From Ectocarpus siliculosus (taxonomy: Eukaryota; Sar; Phaeophyceae; Ectocarpales; Ectocarpaceae): a DNA stretch of 64,000 nt. Made by a program: the position numbers and the translations under genes. The notes beneath the pieces were generated by a model. That model was not told the DNA's origin. It did not search any database and saw nothing but the letters and a program-made list of their open reading frames with translations. The DNA is taken from the NCBI GenBank assembly GCA_000310025.1, contig FN648484.1, forward strand, positions 136,422 to 200,421, written 5' to 3'. Shown piece after piece: positions 1-15,000 of this stretch (its first letter is position 1; every line of letters begins with the position of its first letter).

Positions 1-3000
1 GAAAACTCTGCTTTCCGTTCGGCAGCACCGACTCACTCAGTGCTGGATCGCAGGAGCGGCGAATTTGCTAAAAATCGCCTGCTGAACCTCGCCTTCGAGG
101 ACGGCAGCCCGGACCACCTCCGAGAAGATAACACCGAAGAGCCAAAGAGTGTCCCCGCCGATGTCTTCAAGCAAGGGTACGCTCGTTTTACCTTTGTTCT
201 ATCTCTGATTGCACCCACCACAGAGCTTCGTGATGTCTACCCTGCAAGCGGAAGTAGGGTTGCGGTTCCCGGACCTACCTGTCGCCTATATCCGTCGCCT
301 CACAGCACTATAGCAATACTGTGGCCACCAAAGCTCAATTTGACTTCGCTTTGCTGCTTCTTGTTGAAGGGTGCAAGAGCACGCAATTATGCTGGGCATG
401 CTTCTCCCAGAAGACGAGAACTTCCTGTGGATCGCGGAGGAATCTCTTCTGGCACCGCTCCCTGAAGGTTGGTCAGATCGACGTTGTTACTTGTACACCC
501 ACGCCACTGCAAGGCTAGGTCAGTAGACCACTGTACCGTTTTACACAGCAGTCCTACAAGTGGGTGTTAACGTGACACGGTACCTTCGTGCTTTCGTTTA
601 CGAAGTGTTTGTGTACAAGCTGCTAATACAAGACACAATCTACAGCATTCCTGTACTGCGGGGAAGTGTACCTTCAGCACTGCAACGAAAGCTCACTTGG
701 AAATCTGTGACTTGCACGTCTCCCGCAACCTGTGGAGTCACCGATGGAAAACATGGAGTCCTTTATGTACATAGGTCGTTTGTTCTAGCTTGTTTCACGG
801 TTGTTTTTTCGTGTGATCGTGTGATGGAAGGGTCTAGTCGCTCGTGTATTGACAGGCCAGGTTTGTATTCGGGGGGTGTCGCTGCAACGCTGTGTAGGTA
901 CCCCGCTGGGATAGAGTCTGTTTTGACTCACACGCCTTTAAGAAGTATGGTAGTATACAGCAATAGCTGGTTGTCACAAAAATCAATCTTTACACCATTT
1001 GGAATCAAACGCGATGCATCTCATGCACGCACATTCCCAATTCATCTCCCCGATTCCTCGAAAAGGTTGGCTCCAGCTTAAGGACGAACAGTCTGGTCAT
1101 CCCTACTACTACAATCAGGTAAACATAGCGGCACTCTGGTCAGATAAGTGTGGAGTAGTTCTGGGTGCCACACGGGCTGATCTGTGAGGGGCATGACCAA
1201 AGCGTGTAAAAAAATGTAGTCTGAACACCGCTGTATACGTTGTTTTCTTGGCCTAGTTCCACTTCGTTTTATTGAGTTTTGCTGGGCTAGTACCAGATGA
1301 CTTAGCTGCGGGTGTTGTCGTTTTCCTTCGTTCACACGAAACTACGCTAATTAGTAGTGAACGTGCTATCCTGCTATGCCGTGAGTACCCAAATATGAGC
1401 TTTGTTTTGTCTCCGGGACCAGATGCACCCAATGCCCTCCCGTTCTTGCTTGCAGGCATCTGGTGACAGTAGCTGGGAGCACCCACGAGACAGCTTCTAC
1501 AAGGAAATATACAGACAGAAGAAGGCGAGGCAGCAAGAGGATGCATTCACTCGCACATCTCGGCTCTAGAAAATCTCGTGTCGAGAGCATGAACCGCGAG
1601 CGGTACCATTCTAGAAGATGACATTCTTGCATCATTCAGCTTGGAGGTCCTCTGGTTCGAGTAGATTCCATCACAATAGGAGTCCTGGTTGTGCTGCTGC
1701 ATGTTTTGAACGTGAGATCGGTGTTGCAGCGCAGCTACGCGTCGGTCTAGAAGCAGCAGAAGACCAACTAGGCCCCTTTTTGCAATTTGATGGGCTGATC
1801 TCGGCACCCATGCAACCATCATGGCGATTATCTCGCCTTGCTTGAACCCAGGCTGCAACCGATGAGTTGGTGGAAGTGTCGTCTCTTATGCCTCCAGAGC
1901 CGCCATCTCCTTTTCGGGCGCGTGCGCCCATACTTCCCGCTCGTGCCAACAGCAAGAAAAGGGCCGACGAGAAGATCGTGAGGTAGGTCTGTTGTGAATC
2001 TGACCAAGTGTTTGAGTTCGATGCATACGTACGTTCACAACTTCATGGCGGGCACCCTCGCCCAGGTGTTCCGGTGAGGCGTGCCGTAGATGGGCATGAT
2101 GTGTGCCACCTCAAGTCGAAAAGACTTTACATATTGCTGTAGTCTGTGGTTCTTAGGTGCTGCAACAGAGGTAACATCGTACACGTACAGTTCGTGCCCT
2201 ATTGGACTAGCCTTTGCAATATGCCCTAGTGACACAGAATGCTCATCCCCTGAAAATGTTTACTCTCAGCATTGCTCTGACTGATTGCCGTCCGTCCTGA
2301 ATGTGTCCACGTGGCGGAATCATCGCCAAGGTACGGCAAAGGGGTTGAGGAACCACCAAGCGATGGCGATAGCGCTTGCGGGGAGGACACTCCGCCCGAT
2401 GTCACGTAAGCGCCACTGAAGTTGTGCACCGCATTTTCGTATGGTCACGAATAGTACAGTGGAATTCCTTAGGCCATTCGGGGGGGCGGACAGATCCTTT
2501 TCAAGACAATGAGTGTTTCTACAGTACCCATTTACTCGCCTGCAACTCCAAGTTACAGTAGATCCCGATGCACATGTACTTAGCACAGAAAGCTTTGGTG
2601 GTTCAACCAATGTTGGTGGTTTGCCGTCACTAGGGACAGGAGAGATACAAGCTCTGAGGAGGTGATTCGTCTCCGAAGACAGCTAAAGAAGACCAAGGAG
2701 TCAAGGCGGGCCATGGTGGAGCAGCACGATGAAGCGATCAATCAGTTGGAACGGGCCAAAGAGGTGCGTGTCGGCGCGATGAAACAAAAGTCGGGGTGTA
2801 GATGTTCAAGGAATGTAGAATGCGGTGAGTCGTGTCACCCTGATTGTGCAGTTACCAGCGAAATGTCGGTTGGGTCTCCTGTATACTAACAGCGTCTATG
2901 CTAACGAAGCGCGCGTGTCCTCAATAGGCGAGACTCCACGTAGAGTCTCATGAAAGAGTATATTCGAAGTTGGGACTCTGTTCGATGAACTCCTTGAACG

Positions 3001-6000
3001 ACAGGAGTTGGAAGAGAAGATTGAAGCGGCGGCAGACGAACTGAGGCAAGAAAGGAGACGATTCAACACAGCCACTCTAGAGCGAGAGAGAGTTGAAAAG
3101 TTATCCGCCAAGCTCAAGGAATCGACGCGGCAGCTTGAAGCCAGGCTGGAAAAAGAAAAGCATATTTCGGGTAGGCACTCTTCCGGATGAACGAAACAAG
3201 TATGCGGTGTGTGAGGATGTTAGTTCAAGGGGGGCAGATGTATCACAAGCAAAGAAGGTGTACTCTCATAGTGCGCCTGGTGAACCAACTGAAAACGAGT
3301 GTTTCTGTTTTGACAATCTAAGAAGCTTGGCAAAGCCATCTAGCTTGGGTCTGTTACAGTTACAAACGCAGCAAGTGTCACGCGTTTTATACATTTCTTC
3401 CTCTGACAGACTGCCAATGTCCCGTCTTCGATCGTTTACTTGATGTAGGCGAGCGAGCGTCCACCATGGATGATCTTCGAGCTGAAATGGAGACGTGTGA
3501 ACGCCAGCTAAGCGAGGCCAACGCTCAAGCGGTATGTGAACATCACCTACTATTTGATACCTGTTGTTGCTGCTGCATAATACCACTCCCAAGGTTATTC
3601 GGGGCTGGATTCCGATACAGTTCAAGTACATAAAAACGATAAACCTTATTATGTTCCATGCAGTACCTGGTGGTTTTGCCGATCATTTCAGAAACAGTCT
3701 CTCAGACGTGAACCTCTCTCTGTGGTTTGCGGATTCGGCACGTTGTAGGACGCAGGGTTTGTAAAGCAGGAGCAGGGCTTTCAGCGAAGGCTCGCGGAGG
3801 CTAGAGAGCAATCAAATAGAAGGTAAGGGGAGGACGACTCTCATGTGCAACAGGTGCGAATAACGAGAGGTCCACGTTCGGTGAAACATGCTGATAAGGT
3901 GCCGCATGTTTTCTTGGAACTTTCGTTTTTAGTGCAACCAATGGGATTTCAAACGATTTGAGTGGGACCTCCAAAAGCAAGCTGAGGGATTCGAAAGAGC
4001 CTGTCGTGAAGGTCAGGATTGCGCCTGTGAACCAAGGTACTATCTTCCACGACCGATTTACTTTATTCCACAAAAGTCGTGAAATACCAACAGCACTACG
4101 TGGCGAAACCCACAGCAATGGTTGCGGACATCAGAAGCTCTTTACTGGGTTGTTTTTTTGTTAGAGCGGAATCGTTCCCGAACTCGTACTTCCATTCCTC
4201 TTCAAGTTTTTCTTGCAAAACGTACCCATTGGCAGTCAGGTTTCTTGCTCGTGCTGCGACGATTATATGCATACCTATGCAATAGTTGTGTGCAAATCCA
4301 CTAAGGATGTCTACAACTGTGACCGGCAAGGTAGATTCTCGGGACAACCTCCGAATCACACGCACACTTAACCGAAAAATTGCCATCGTGGGTAGTTAAA
4401 ACGCAGGAAAGTGAAATGGCGTCTCGGTATCTTGCTGCCTGTTTACAGGGAATGAGGAAAGGGCGGCCCTTCTCGCGTGAAAATTGAAGGCACGCATCAT
4501 AAAAGGGATTATTCTGTGTGACCCCATACCGCAGGGTAATGTTTTTAGACTCGCGAGCAACGGGTTGTAAAAGCGGAAACACGATTCGGTAGTAACCTGG
4601 TGAACGCGAAGGGTTTTCTGAATGTCCCAGATTGTTCCGCCTCGCCCCTGTCTGCGCTCTTTTTAAGTTCTACCATGACTTTATCTAGGTTCTTAGTGAG
4701 GCTGTCCCCGCTACTTACGCTTGTTGCCGCAGGATTGAGGAAATGAAGCGGAAAGTTGAAGAAGATCGCCGAGCTCTTAGCGCAGAGAGCGAGCAGATGC
4801 GTGCTAAGATGGACTTCCAGGTACACCCTTCCTGTCTTCTCTCAGTTATCGGGCTATTGCTTCGCAAGTCTCTCAATCTCATGGACACTCGTGCTTGATA
4901 TTGACACCCTCACCACCGTGTTTTCCACTGTTTCCTGCGCAGAGTTTCTAATTCGAGGAATTTGTTCGACTCATGGGCTGAGGTGTAGAGCAAGTAGGGT
5001 CATGGTATTTAGTCGCTCAAGCCCCTGTCACGTCAGGGTTCTAATTGTAAATTCGAATTGACTCATTAGAGTACACATTCTATCACGGCTTCGTGTCAGC
5101 TCGGGTGTGTCATACATATCGCCTAGGGTCTTGCCATTATACAGTGCATGGGTCGCACTGCTATTTATCAGGTGGACGAGCGGGTACGAGAAGCCTTGGA
5201 GGAACACAACACACGCGAGCAAACACTGATCCAAGATATCGATGCACTACGGTGAGTCGGACCAGTGGTGTGTATTGGCTGCTACGGGTATTCTTAACAC
5301 GTGCCTGTTGCATTCTTCTCGTTCGTCTGGATGATACGACAAGGCGCCTCGGTTTGTTTCGAGTCCCATCTTTTTCTCAACACCCTGACACAGGCTCGCA
5401 TTGAGAGAATGCAAGCTGGAGCTAGCGAAGACCAAGAAAGAGGCAAGCGCTGCTGCCGCAGCGAACAGCACCAAGTGAGTATTAGATGCTGTTTCGGGGA
5501 GACCTAACATTTGTGCAGGTTTAATATGAGTGGCGGTACGGGTTCCTGGTTACCTTTGCTGGTTAGAGTAAGGAAGACGTGAGCGGTAAGTAGCCTAGCT
5601 CTCTACGGTATTCTGGAACCAAGAGCAGGGACGCCGGAAGTTGGGAAGAGCCTCACGCGATGGGAAACATTTAAGCGGCGAAAGAAAGAGACTACCGGTC
5701 ATGCCGACCACTGCTCGCCAATAGCGTTGCTACCAGAATCACCGGGGTACGTATTTGCCTGCGACGACTCCACTCTGCGGAAGAACCATTGGGGGGTAGC
5801 TCCCTTGGTGGGAGTTCAGGCTGATCGCTGCAGAGATGATGCATTGGTCCCATGGTAGTGTACGAATGAAGCGACAACGAGTATAACAACAACAATGTTG
5901 GCACCTCCGCAATCGTCCTGCCGTATTGCTTGTGTGCTTGTTTTTTTTTCGTTTTGTGCTTCGTTTTCCTTCCTGGTGCGTGGTGTGACGCGTTCCTCGA

Positions 6001-9000
6001 AGGCTGGCCGAGGCGGTTCATGCCTCAAAGGCTGTGGAACAGGATATCCTGTGTCGAAAGGACCTCGAGAAGGAGGTTGAAAGGCTTAAGGGCGACCTCA
6101 AACAGGTGCAAATGATGTGTATCAGGATATCATGTTTCGTATTTTGGCAAAAAGTACAGTCCTTGAGGGAATCTACAGAAAATAGCGTGCGGACGGGTAG
6201 TAATGACGCTTTGTACGTACCGCGTGTTCAGCTGGTGCTTCCACATAGCTTGATGCTGGAACCATGTAGTATTTTTCACGACATACATTCATACCTGCAC
6301 GGCCGATAATCCTACCCAAAGTTGCACTTGTGTACAGGGCAAAGGGCTTTTTCTGCTTTCGCCACCTCGGAAACGCAGAACTGTCAAGCGCTCGTTAGTC
6401 GTGGACAAACACTGACTTGCAGTTGATATTTCTCTACCCCATTTCCGGTACGTCTCATCCTGGAAAGGCTGACATCCGCTTGGATTCTCTGTCTGCCGAC
6501 TTGGCCCAAAAGAATAAGATGGTGGACAAGATCGCGGAACTGCAAAGAACGACGGGAGAGGTAAGGTGTAATTGGAGCCAGAATTTGCTCAATTTTAGCC
6601 TACACGAATACATTGCCGAGTGATGGTGCGCAGTATTTCTGCACGGTCCTTGTGCGTACATACCCAGCAAAGCTGGGTGTGATGAACACGAACCTACCTG
6701 ATACTCTGGGCGCAGACGAGACTGCAAAACCGTGTTAATCCGTGACCGGTCCGGCTGATCATTAGGCCCAAGAGGGGCTCCGTGCGGCAAACGATCGCTT
6801 CAACGAGGAGGTCATGCGCATGAACGCAGACGTAGCCAACGCGGAGGACGCGTTGGAGAAGAGCTCCAGAGAGTGCAGGTGAAACATGAGCTGCCGCTGC
6901 CCGTTTAAATAGTTCGATGTGACAGATCAAAGCACAAGTAGGGCACGGTGCGGTACGCACCTGGCCATCAAGAGCTCCCTCCTACCATGAAGTACTGGGG
7001 TGCTGAACGCCATTGTATGATCCGAAAGCAAGACCGAGCACTGTACGCTACAAACACATCCCCAAGGAACGCCAGCGCCAGAGATAGAGAAACTCCCATA
7101 TGGACAGGACTAAAGCCCGTGTTGCTTTTGTACAGCTGGACGTCGTCACTCGTTCAAAAAACAATCATTGGAGCTATTAATAGCTACGCACCCATATATA
7201 TTACTTCTAAGAAAACATACTTAACCTTACCTTCCCTTCCGCGCACAGGAGGTTAGAGGCTGCTGTGGATGATGCCATTGCCGACAAGGAGCAGGCTCAG
7301 GCATTAGTCGAGGCAGAAAGAACGGAGGTAGGTCAGCCCACCATTTGGCTCGCATGATTTCGTGCGTGTTTCCATGTGTGTCTTGTGTTCGTCTTCACGT
7401 TTGTCAACCGTCGCTAGTATGTTCTACCACCCTACGGCCTTGCCCCTCTGACTGAAGAGCCCCGATTCGGGGTCACACAGAACCATTCCTGTGCAACCAC
7501 CTAGACCGTCCGAGCGATAGATGAGGATGGTATGAGTTTGCTGTGAGAGGTGTAGTGCAACTGCAACGGGGCTTTCAGTCCGCGGGAAAGGGAGGCATCG
7601 CCGTTACCGTATCATTGGACAGGTCGGGCGCTCCATTCTTTTCAAAGTTGTGCGTGATCGGACTTTGTTGCTCTTGACTGTTCCGCTGATCTACCCAAGG
7701 CCTGCTTGGCACGCCCTTGGCTTTCTGGGGCACTGTCGGTGTTTCGTGCTGTTGGACGGATGTACGTGTGTTAACCGCAAGTGTCCTTAATGAATGCAAG
7801 GGTTTTGCAGAGGGGGAACTACCCCCGTTCCAGGCACTGCGTACACACCAACCTTTGGTTTTTGCTGGTGCTTCTCCCTCAGGTAAAGCGGCTATCTTTG
7901 GCGGCCGTGAGCACAGAGACGGCGCTCACAGAAGCTAAATCCAAGGTCGAGGGGTTAGCAAGGCAGCTGAAGAATGTTCAGCAACGTGTGGAGGCCTCAG
8001 AGGGCCTGGAGAGAGACCTTAAACGCCTTGGGCAGGAGGCGGAGGAAATGCATCAGAAGTCTCATCGAGTTCTAGACGAAAAAAAGGTAAGAGATATTTG
8101 TTGGAATGGTAGCCGTTTGCTTGGTTCGCAGCCAAAATGATGGTTCGACGAGGTTCCGTTTCATTGACAACGGTAAAGAACGCCTATTAATTTCAAGATT
8201 CCCTGCGCGGATGCCGAGCTTTAGCGCCTGAGTAAAGGAGAGGGCGCCCCCCATGGTAGTTAGTAAATTGCGTGTTTCATCGTTTAGGAATCAGGTCGTC
8301 ACAGCCGGCCCTTACCGCCGTACTATGAGTCCGATTGTGGATGTAAACCAAGCTGATTTCTGATGTTGTAGCTACGCTTATATCCGGACGTGCAACGTGC
8401 AAAGCTGTGATGCGTTCGCTTTACCGAGCGATATTGCGACGCTGTCCTTCTGGTATTGCTGCAATATGCTCGTTTGTACTTATATATCAGAGAGAGATGG
8501 AAGCGTACAGGAGTCGTGTGGAGGAGGGAGAAGCTCTGTCGAGGAAACTACGAGGAAGCCTAGCAGAAGCGGAAGGTCGAGCCCTGCAAGAGAAGGTAGT
8601 GCATCGTGCATGCATGCAGTATCTTTTCATGGTTGTCTCGCGCCGCCAGGCAGTATAGAAACCGAACGGCAGCCGCTGTATCGACTATAGCACACAACCC
8701 TGCAGGAGTCTGCCTCTCTGTTGTTGTCAAGACCAAGGTCTCATTTTGTTTTTTGGGGACTGTGCCGTCTTCATTCACAGGGGGCGGCAGAGCGGCTGAT
8801 GTTACGCGTGTCCTCTCTGGAAGGCCAAGTTTTGGAAGGTAAAGCTGCCCTTGCTTCTATCGAGGCTGATAGGAGCGCGATCCTCTCCGAGCTTACAGCG
8901 ACCAGGGAGGCAGCTGCTCGGGCGGAAGAGTTAAAGGCAGCCATCACGGAGTCGACGTCGAGGGAAGAGGCTTTGAGAGTGGAGATGGCAGCAACGAGAA

Positions 9001-12000
9001 ACGCCCTCGAGGTACGACAAAACAAAATCTCGGGTTCACACTAGTATACTGCATTGCCTCGTGACATTAGACGAAATGCTGCCCCCTCCTCCAATCTACG
9101 CCATGCTCAACCAGTATAGTAGGTAGCCTGACGCGTCATGCGTCACAAGTAGAGGGAGGTCTCCAAAGTAGCAACCAAGCTTTTGGAGACCACAGGCCTT
9201 ACTTTGTGTGTGGATTTCACAACGGTCGACGACAACATCAATCTGCGGCGACGTGGATCGACGTCTACTTGTGTTTGCATCAGTTACACGCATGTCCCAA
9301 CTCTTTTGTATTTTCGTTGGTAAATATAGGAACCGTCGCTCGCAGTTTCCACCTCGTATGCCCGGTGGTCTCTCCTACTGTTGAGCTCCGATCCGGGGCC
9401 ACGCGTATAGATGCTCCGCGAGCCACACTCCATTTATTTGATGCGACAACGGTTCAGCAGTTCCATTCCGTAGTTCCTTCTCCAAAAGGTACGAGTACTT
9501 CTAAAGTAGTGGTAGATCGATGATGCGATAGATCAATGAAGAAATCTTATGCCCAGGTTCAAACTCCAGATCGCGCCTAGTGAAGGGTATCGAAGTTACC
9601 AACTAGACCACCGGGATAAATGGTTGCTGCGAGGCAGATATCCAGCGTTCGGTCTGTAAAGGGTCGTGGGCGGGCAATTTATCCGCGCTGTGAACATGTG
9701 TGTGATAGGCGGTAGAAGCATCGCTTGAGCGAGAGAGACATGTTTCGAGTGAGACTAGGACGGATCTGGTCAAGCGTGCTGAAGGGGCCGAAACGAGATG
9801 CGAGAGCTTACAAAGTAGCACGAAGGAGGTCACGCAGAAACTCCGAGACACGGAACAACGATTCCACAAGGTGCGATACTGTATTTAGTTTCCCTTGGTT
9901 GGCGAACACCCATGAAAAGCGATATTCGCATCGATTGCTTTGGTGCTGTTCTAGAAATTGTATGATATGCTGTCGCGATTCTGTCGCCACAAGTAGACCT
10001 GCTCGCAGCGCTTCTTCAGACACCCGGAGTCCTTGATGTGTTGCACGTCGGTACCGCGGTGTTGGTCCCAAGAGATAGGTTCGTATTGAGTCGTACGCCG
10101 TAGGGTTTTACCATGGACTGTACAGGTGAATCTGTGCTATCGATGGCGGTATGACGGTGACCATGCTAATCACACGTGCACGGCATCCTTGAGAATGCCC
10201 TGGGAATTAAGGTTACCTGTGTAACAGGCGTGGTGTAGGTAGAGGAGCATCTGCGAGTGTGTCATACTGTATGCCAAGTTTTCATGTATTTTGTAGATAA
10301 ATGGACCGTACTTTACAATACACTTCGCATCAGGAAGACGAGCTGCGGGGAGCTGTTTCTAACGATACAGTAGAGCGTAACCACAGAAACCACACACACC
10401 CCAAGACCTTGCACTTTCGCACGTTGCAGGAGCTGGAAAAGTCCAAGGAGAGGGAAACCGAAATGTGGGCACAACTACAACAGGTGTGTGGACATTCTAG
10501 CCCTTCCGCAGTTTCAATCGGCTGAAGGAAAAACGGACGATGTGTTGCGCTTTTCTGTGGGTGTTGTTTGAGCTCCTGCTGGCACTGCTGTGACTTTTTC
10601 GCTTAACGCACCTGAGGTTTGCGATGTCTTGCAAATGGTCAAGTTCGTGTTTACAGGACCGATCTCACGGCCAGCACTGAACGAGAAAATATTTCCAGCC
10701 TCTTTTACCTGACACTCTGTTCAGCGGTAGTCCGCATGAGACCTGAAGTTGTGCTGCTACCCTCTCCCTAGATGCGGCACAAGTACCTTGATGGATGAAG
10801 ATCGAGGTATCGTTTTGTTGCGTTCCTCTGTGCTGAAGGTGTCCAGCAATTTCGCCGAGGCGGCAAATAGCAAGAAGGAGGGTGAGACCTCGTTCGATGC
10901 TAAACTCGGCGATCTGGAGAAACACCTTAACAAGACTGAGAAACAGCTTTTGGGGTCGCAGGTGAAATCATATAGAAGTACGTCAGCAAAATGTGATGGT
11001 TGGAAAGGGGTTGCCAGAACGACCCGTTCGGAGACAAGCGCTCCACCACTATATTTTGATCCAGCACTATCCCCTACAATGTACACTTTGAGGCTCCCAA
11101 CCCGGTGCCGAGAGGTCCACGTGCAGCTTGTCGCTTGTAACCTAAAATAAGGGTAGGATTACTGTCATTTTGTGCCAAGGAGGCCCAGGTGTGTGACACG
11201 AGCGGAGTATAGTATCCGCGATCGGCCATGTCATTGAAAACAAACCATGTACCTTTGCGACGTGCTGGTACTATTGTGCGAGGTAGTTGACGTTCAAATA
11301 CAAGTGAGCGCCTGTGCTTGGACAGCAGCTTGTATCGAATGAACGTGCTCGTATGCCAGATGGTTTAGTGCTTGTCCTCACGATGAGAGCTGTACTGCCC
11401 TCGTGGCGACGCCTAGGCGGAGTGTGTACGAATAAAGGAAGCTGCGCAGCGCGAGGTGAAAGAAAAGGAGGCGGAACTGGAAAGCCTCAGAGAACGACTT
11501 TCAAGGTGTGGAAGACGCCGCTGGTTTTGCACTGGAGCACAAAAGTGGCATTCAGCGTTGGTAGGGAAACACAATTCTGGCCACCAACCTTGTGACGTGT
11601 GACTCTTCAGAATGTGTCCTGCGCTTACACACACACTGGTGTTAGTCATTTCTATAAATTTTGCCTCCTGCAAATGCATGTCGTGTCTTGTTGGTGTGGT
11701 CAGAAAAAAGGACAAGTTCGCAGCCCAGAAATTGTCTTTGGAGCAGGAGATAAAGACGCTGACCGACAAGCTCTCGGAGGGACGGGTGGTGGAAGAGGGA
11801 ATCAGGTAATAATACGTGGTGGTGGTTTCGACGGTGGATGATGTGGTGGCACCAGCGGGACTATCGGCGTTCCTGCACGTTTCTGCTGAAAGGATGTCTT
11901 CGTAGCCCAATGTTTGCGGGGGTGGTGTAATTGTGGGGTAGCATGGTCCCGGGTGCCGTACCATGGCACCCCAAACATGCACCACGTGCATATGTCGCAT

Positions 12001-15000
12001 GTCAGTCTCTTGAGCACAACAGCATAACTTTTTATTGAGTACTGCCTGTTGGTTGAGAATGCTTGTCTGTTTCTCTTTCAGGGCTCGGTGCAGGGAGGTG
12101 TCGGAAAGGGAAGAGGAAGCCCGAAACAAGCTCACAGTGCTGCAGAACGCAAGAATTGCCGCCGAACAGGAGGTACTTTCACTTTTCAGTCAATGAAGGG
12201 GTAGCAGCCTTGTAGGACGAATATAAAACAATGAGGGGCCGGAACTGGAGAAATAAGACAGATCTTCAAAGCGATGCTCTCCACCACGCGCCCTATGCTG
12301 TTCGGCGTATGGTTAACTGGTTATATGCGTTTCCAGTTTTTGTTAGGCGCTGACAAAGGCTTGAATTACCTGATGGACGCAGTTTTCCGTGGCGTCGTAG
12401 GTGATGTCACACTCCCTTGTTTCTCTTCTCTAATACGCTGGCCGTCTCTTTCACTCTCGAATTCGATCGCTACCCGCAGATCGCAGCGGCCCGGGCAGAG
12501 GCCGCCGGTCTAAAGAACCAGCTTCACGACCTGCGCACTAGGTTTGACGACGAGTCTGCCCGACTGCGTGAGGACGTTGAAGTATCCCGAACGCGGTTCA
12601 CAGCGGCCGCCTCAAAGGTGAGGTTGGCCGGTGGATGTGATACAAAACTTCAACTGGGTCCGCTTCCAAGAAATCGAAAATCCTTCGTTTTTGGGGGCGG
12701 TATCTGTCACAATAGTAGGGTGGACCAACCCAGCAATCCATAACGTGTACATCGTTCACTGTCTGATAACCTATTAATGCTGGGATAGGTTGTATTCACA
12801 GGCCATCCGTCACGATTGGCACCACACCGTGGAGCGCGTATCATTCGTGCACTTGTGACAAAGTCCCCCCGCTAGCCGCATTCCTGCTTGTACAACATTG
12901 ACGATACTGCCGAAATCTGGTGTCGACCACACTGGTGACACCGGCAAAGGACGAGGCTGAACGGCGTGTACTGGAAGAGAGCAGGCAAGAAGCAGAGGCA
13001 AGGTGTGCTGTCCTGCAGGACACGACCAACCGACTGGAAGGCGACCTCGCTCGACTTACAGCACAGGTGAAGCCCTCTCACTGCAAATGACGACAAGCGG
13101 TTTGTTGGTGTGTGCACTCATACAGCGCAAGAATTCGAGACCGCTGCAAAGTTAAAATCGCCAACTCAACGGCCGAGCGCTGAGGAATACATTTGTGTGC
13201 ACCTATGCCTTCATCGTGGTAACCAGTATTGTGTTTTTACTCGTAGGGAAGAGGCGTGCCTGCGCAGAATTAGCCACAATGGGGCATGAATATCAGGTAA
13301 GACTTGTTCAATCCCTCAGTAACAAGCACTTGCTATGTCGCCCCATTATGGTATTGAATGTGACGGCGAGCGAGAAAATTGGGCCAGCTCATGAGAGGGC
13401 GTGTTCGTCACAACTTTGGCCATACCTACTCTCACGCTCAGCGCAAACCATCGGAAACCTACTCCAACTTCCGCACTTGGGGTGGCGGGGGTTGTTCCGT
13501 TGTGTCTGTCCGTTTTTTTTAAGCAGGTGGCGGCTGGCAGCATGGATCCTGATGCTCCTCGTGGGGGGGATTCACAAGAAATCACGGGGTTGAAGTTCAA
13601 GGTTGTTGAGTGCCAGGTAAATCTTGAGATGTATATTGTCAACATAATGCGGAGTATATTTTGTGGATATCGCTTCACTACGGGTCGGCGCGTTGGCTTG
13701 TGTTTGTTTCCTTGCGCATTGCAGTACCTACCTCGCTCAGCACACGTGAAGGAAGTTGGATGGCAATGACTACAGGGAATACAGAGTAGCCATCTAGCCG
13801 AGGTAGGTAAGAAGAAACGTTGATGTTGCCCGTCGATATCTTTCCCGGACTGCTGTGCAGGGAGAGATTCAGCAACTTTCATCCCGGGTGTCGTCCTTGA
13901 CGGAGGAGAAGAGCGAATTGGAAGAGCGACAAGAGCAGGAGAAGGTAAGGTATCCACGGGAAACCATCCAACATTCACACGTCAGTTAACAAGTCTTAAA
14001 GAATTAACCTGCTGTAGGAATGAGTACTACCGAATGTATTGTCCCTCTGTGCCGTACCGTTGTGTAAAGGTGCTACCGTACCGGTTTTGAGCGCTGCAAT
14101 GCACGTTCTCAAGGACAACAGGGTTTGGGGTACGGAATGTTCTTTATCCGTTTGCTCCGGGCGTGGTAGGGAGATCCTGGAGTACGCACGTTCGGGGCCC
14201 AAGTATCATGATCGGTCCACCCGCTGCAGATCAAGGCAGAGGTTGAGATGTTCGCCTGACCGCCGGATATCCCTCCTTGAATGGTTTCTGTTGCCGACTA
14301 CCAGCTACGGTATTCGCAGCTCGAAGCCGCCTCAATCCAGTCAAGACAGGGTTACGATCGCGTCAAGGTGATAACCAACGTTTGATGCTTGCTAATGATG
14401 CAAATCACTCACGAGCCTCGGCGGAGATTTTGCTGGACCGTCAAAGTACGATGTCGGTACTTACGATTCACATAGATATTCTGTTGACTACGTATCGTAC
14501 AAGCTTAAACATCTGATGGGGTGTTCATTGGTGTGCATTGCACCAGATGGGATATTGGATACTAACCGAATGAGTCTTAGTCTCATCGCGGTGCTGTTTG
14601 GAGCGGGAGCGATCTGGAACTTTGACCGTGGTTACCCTCTGTCCCTGCGTGTGTGAGAAACGTCAGTTCCTTCTGAAGCAGGGGCCCCACAGTCTTACTG
14701 CGTTAATTATTTTGGAACAGGAAGAGAATGAAGGAAATAAGAGGTTGGCTAGTGCTGCTCAAGAAGAGGCACAAGAGTGGAAGACGAAGTTTGAAGCCGA
14801 GAGGGTCCTCAGGCGAGAACTAAATGCCAAGATCTTGGATATGCAGGTGCGCCGAGAGATGTGCTTGAGGATCGTGGTGCGTTTGCGCCATCCAACCCGT
14901 GATGTTATGTGTACTCGTTCTGTTCGCGCCTATCCTCTGTTTGGGTGTGATACGTCAGTGCTATTAGTACGGCGTCCACAAATATAAATTCGGGAGCAAA

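Noticed and set aside
11413-12135. 240-codon minus-strand ORF
   Set aside because: Antisense to three kinesin stalk exons; composition is that of a shadow frame.
13346-13978. 210-codon minus-strand ORF
   Set aside because: It overlaps several well-supported plus-strand kinesin exons and has no family-like motif.
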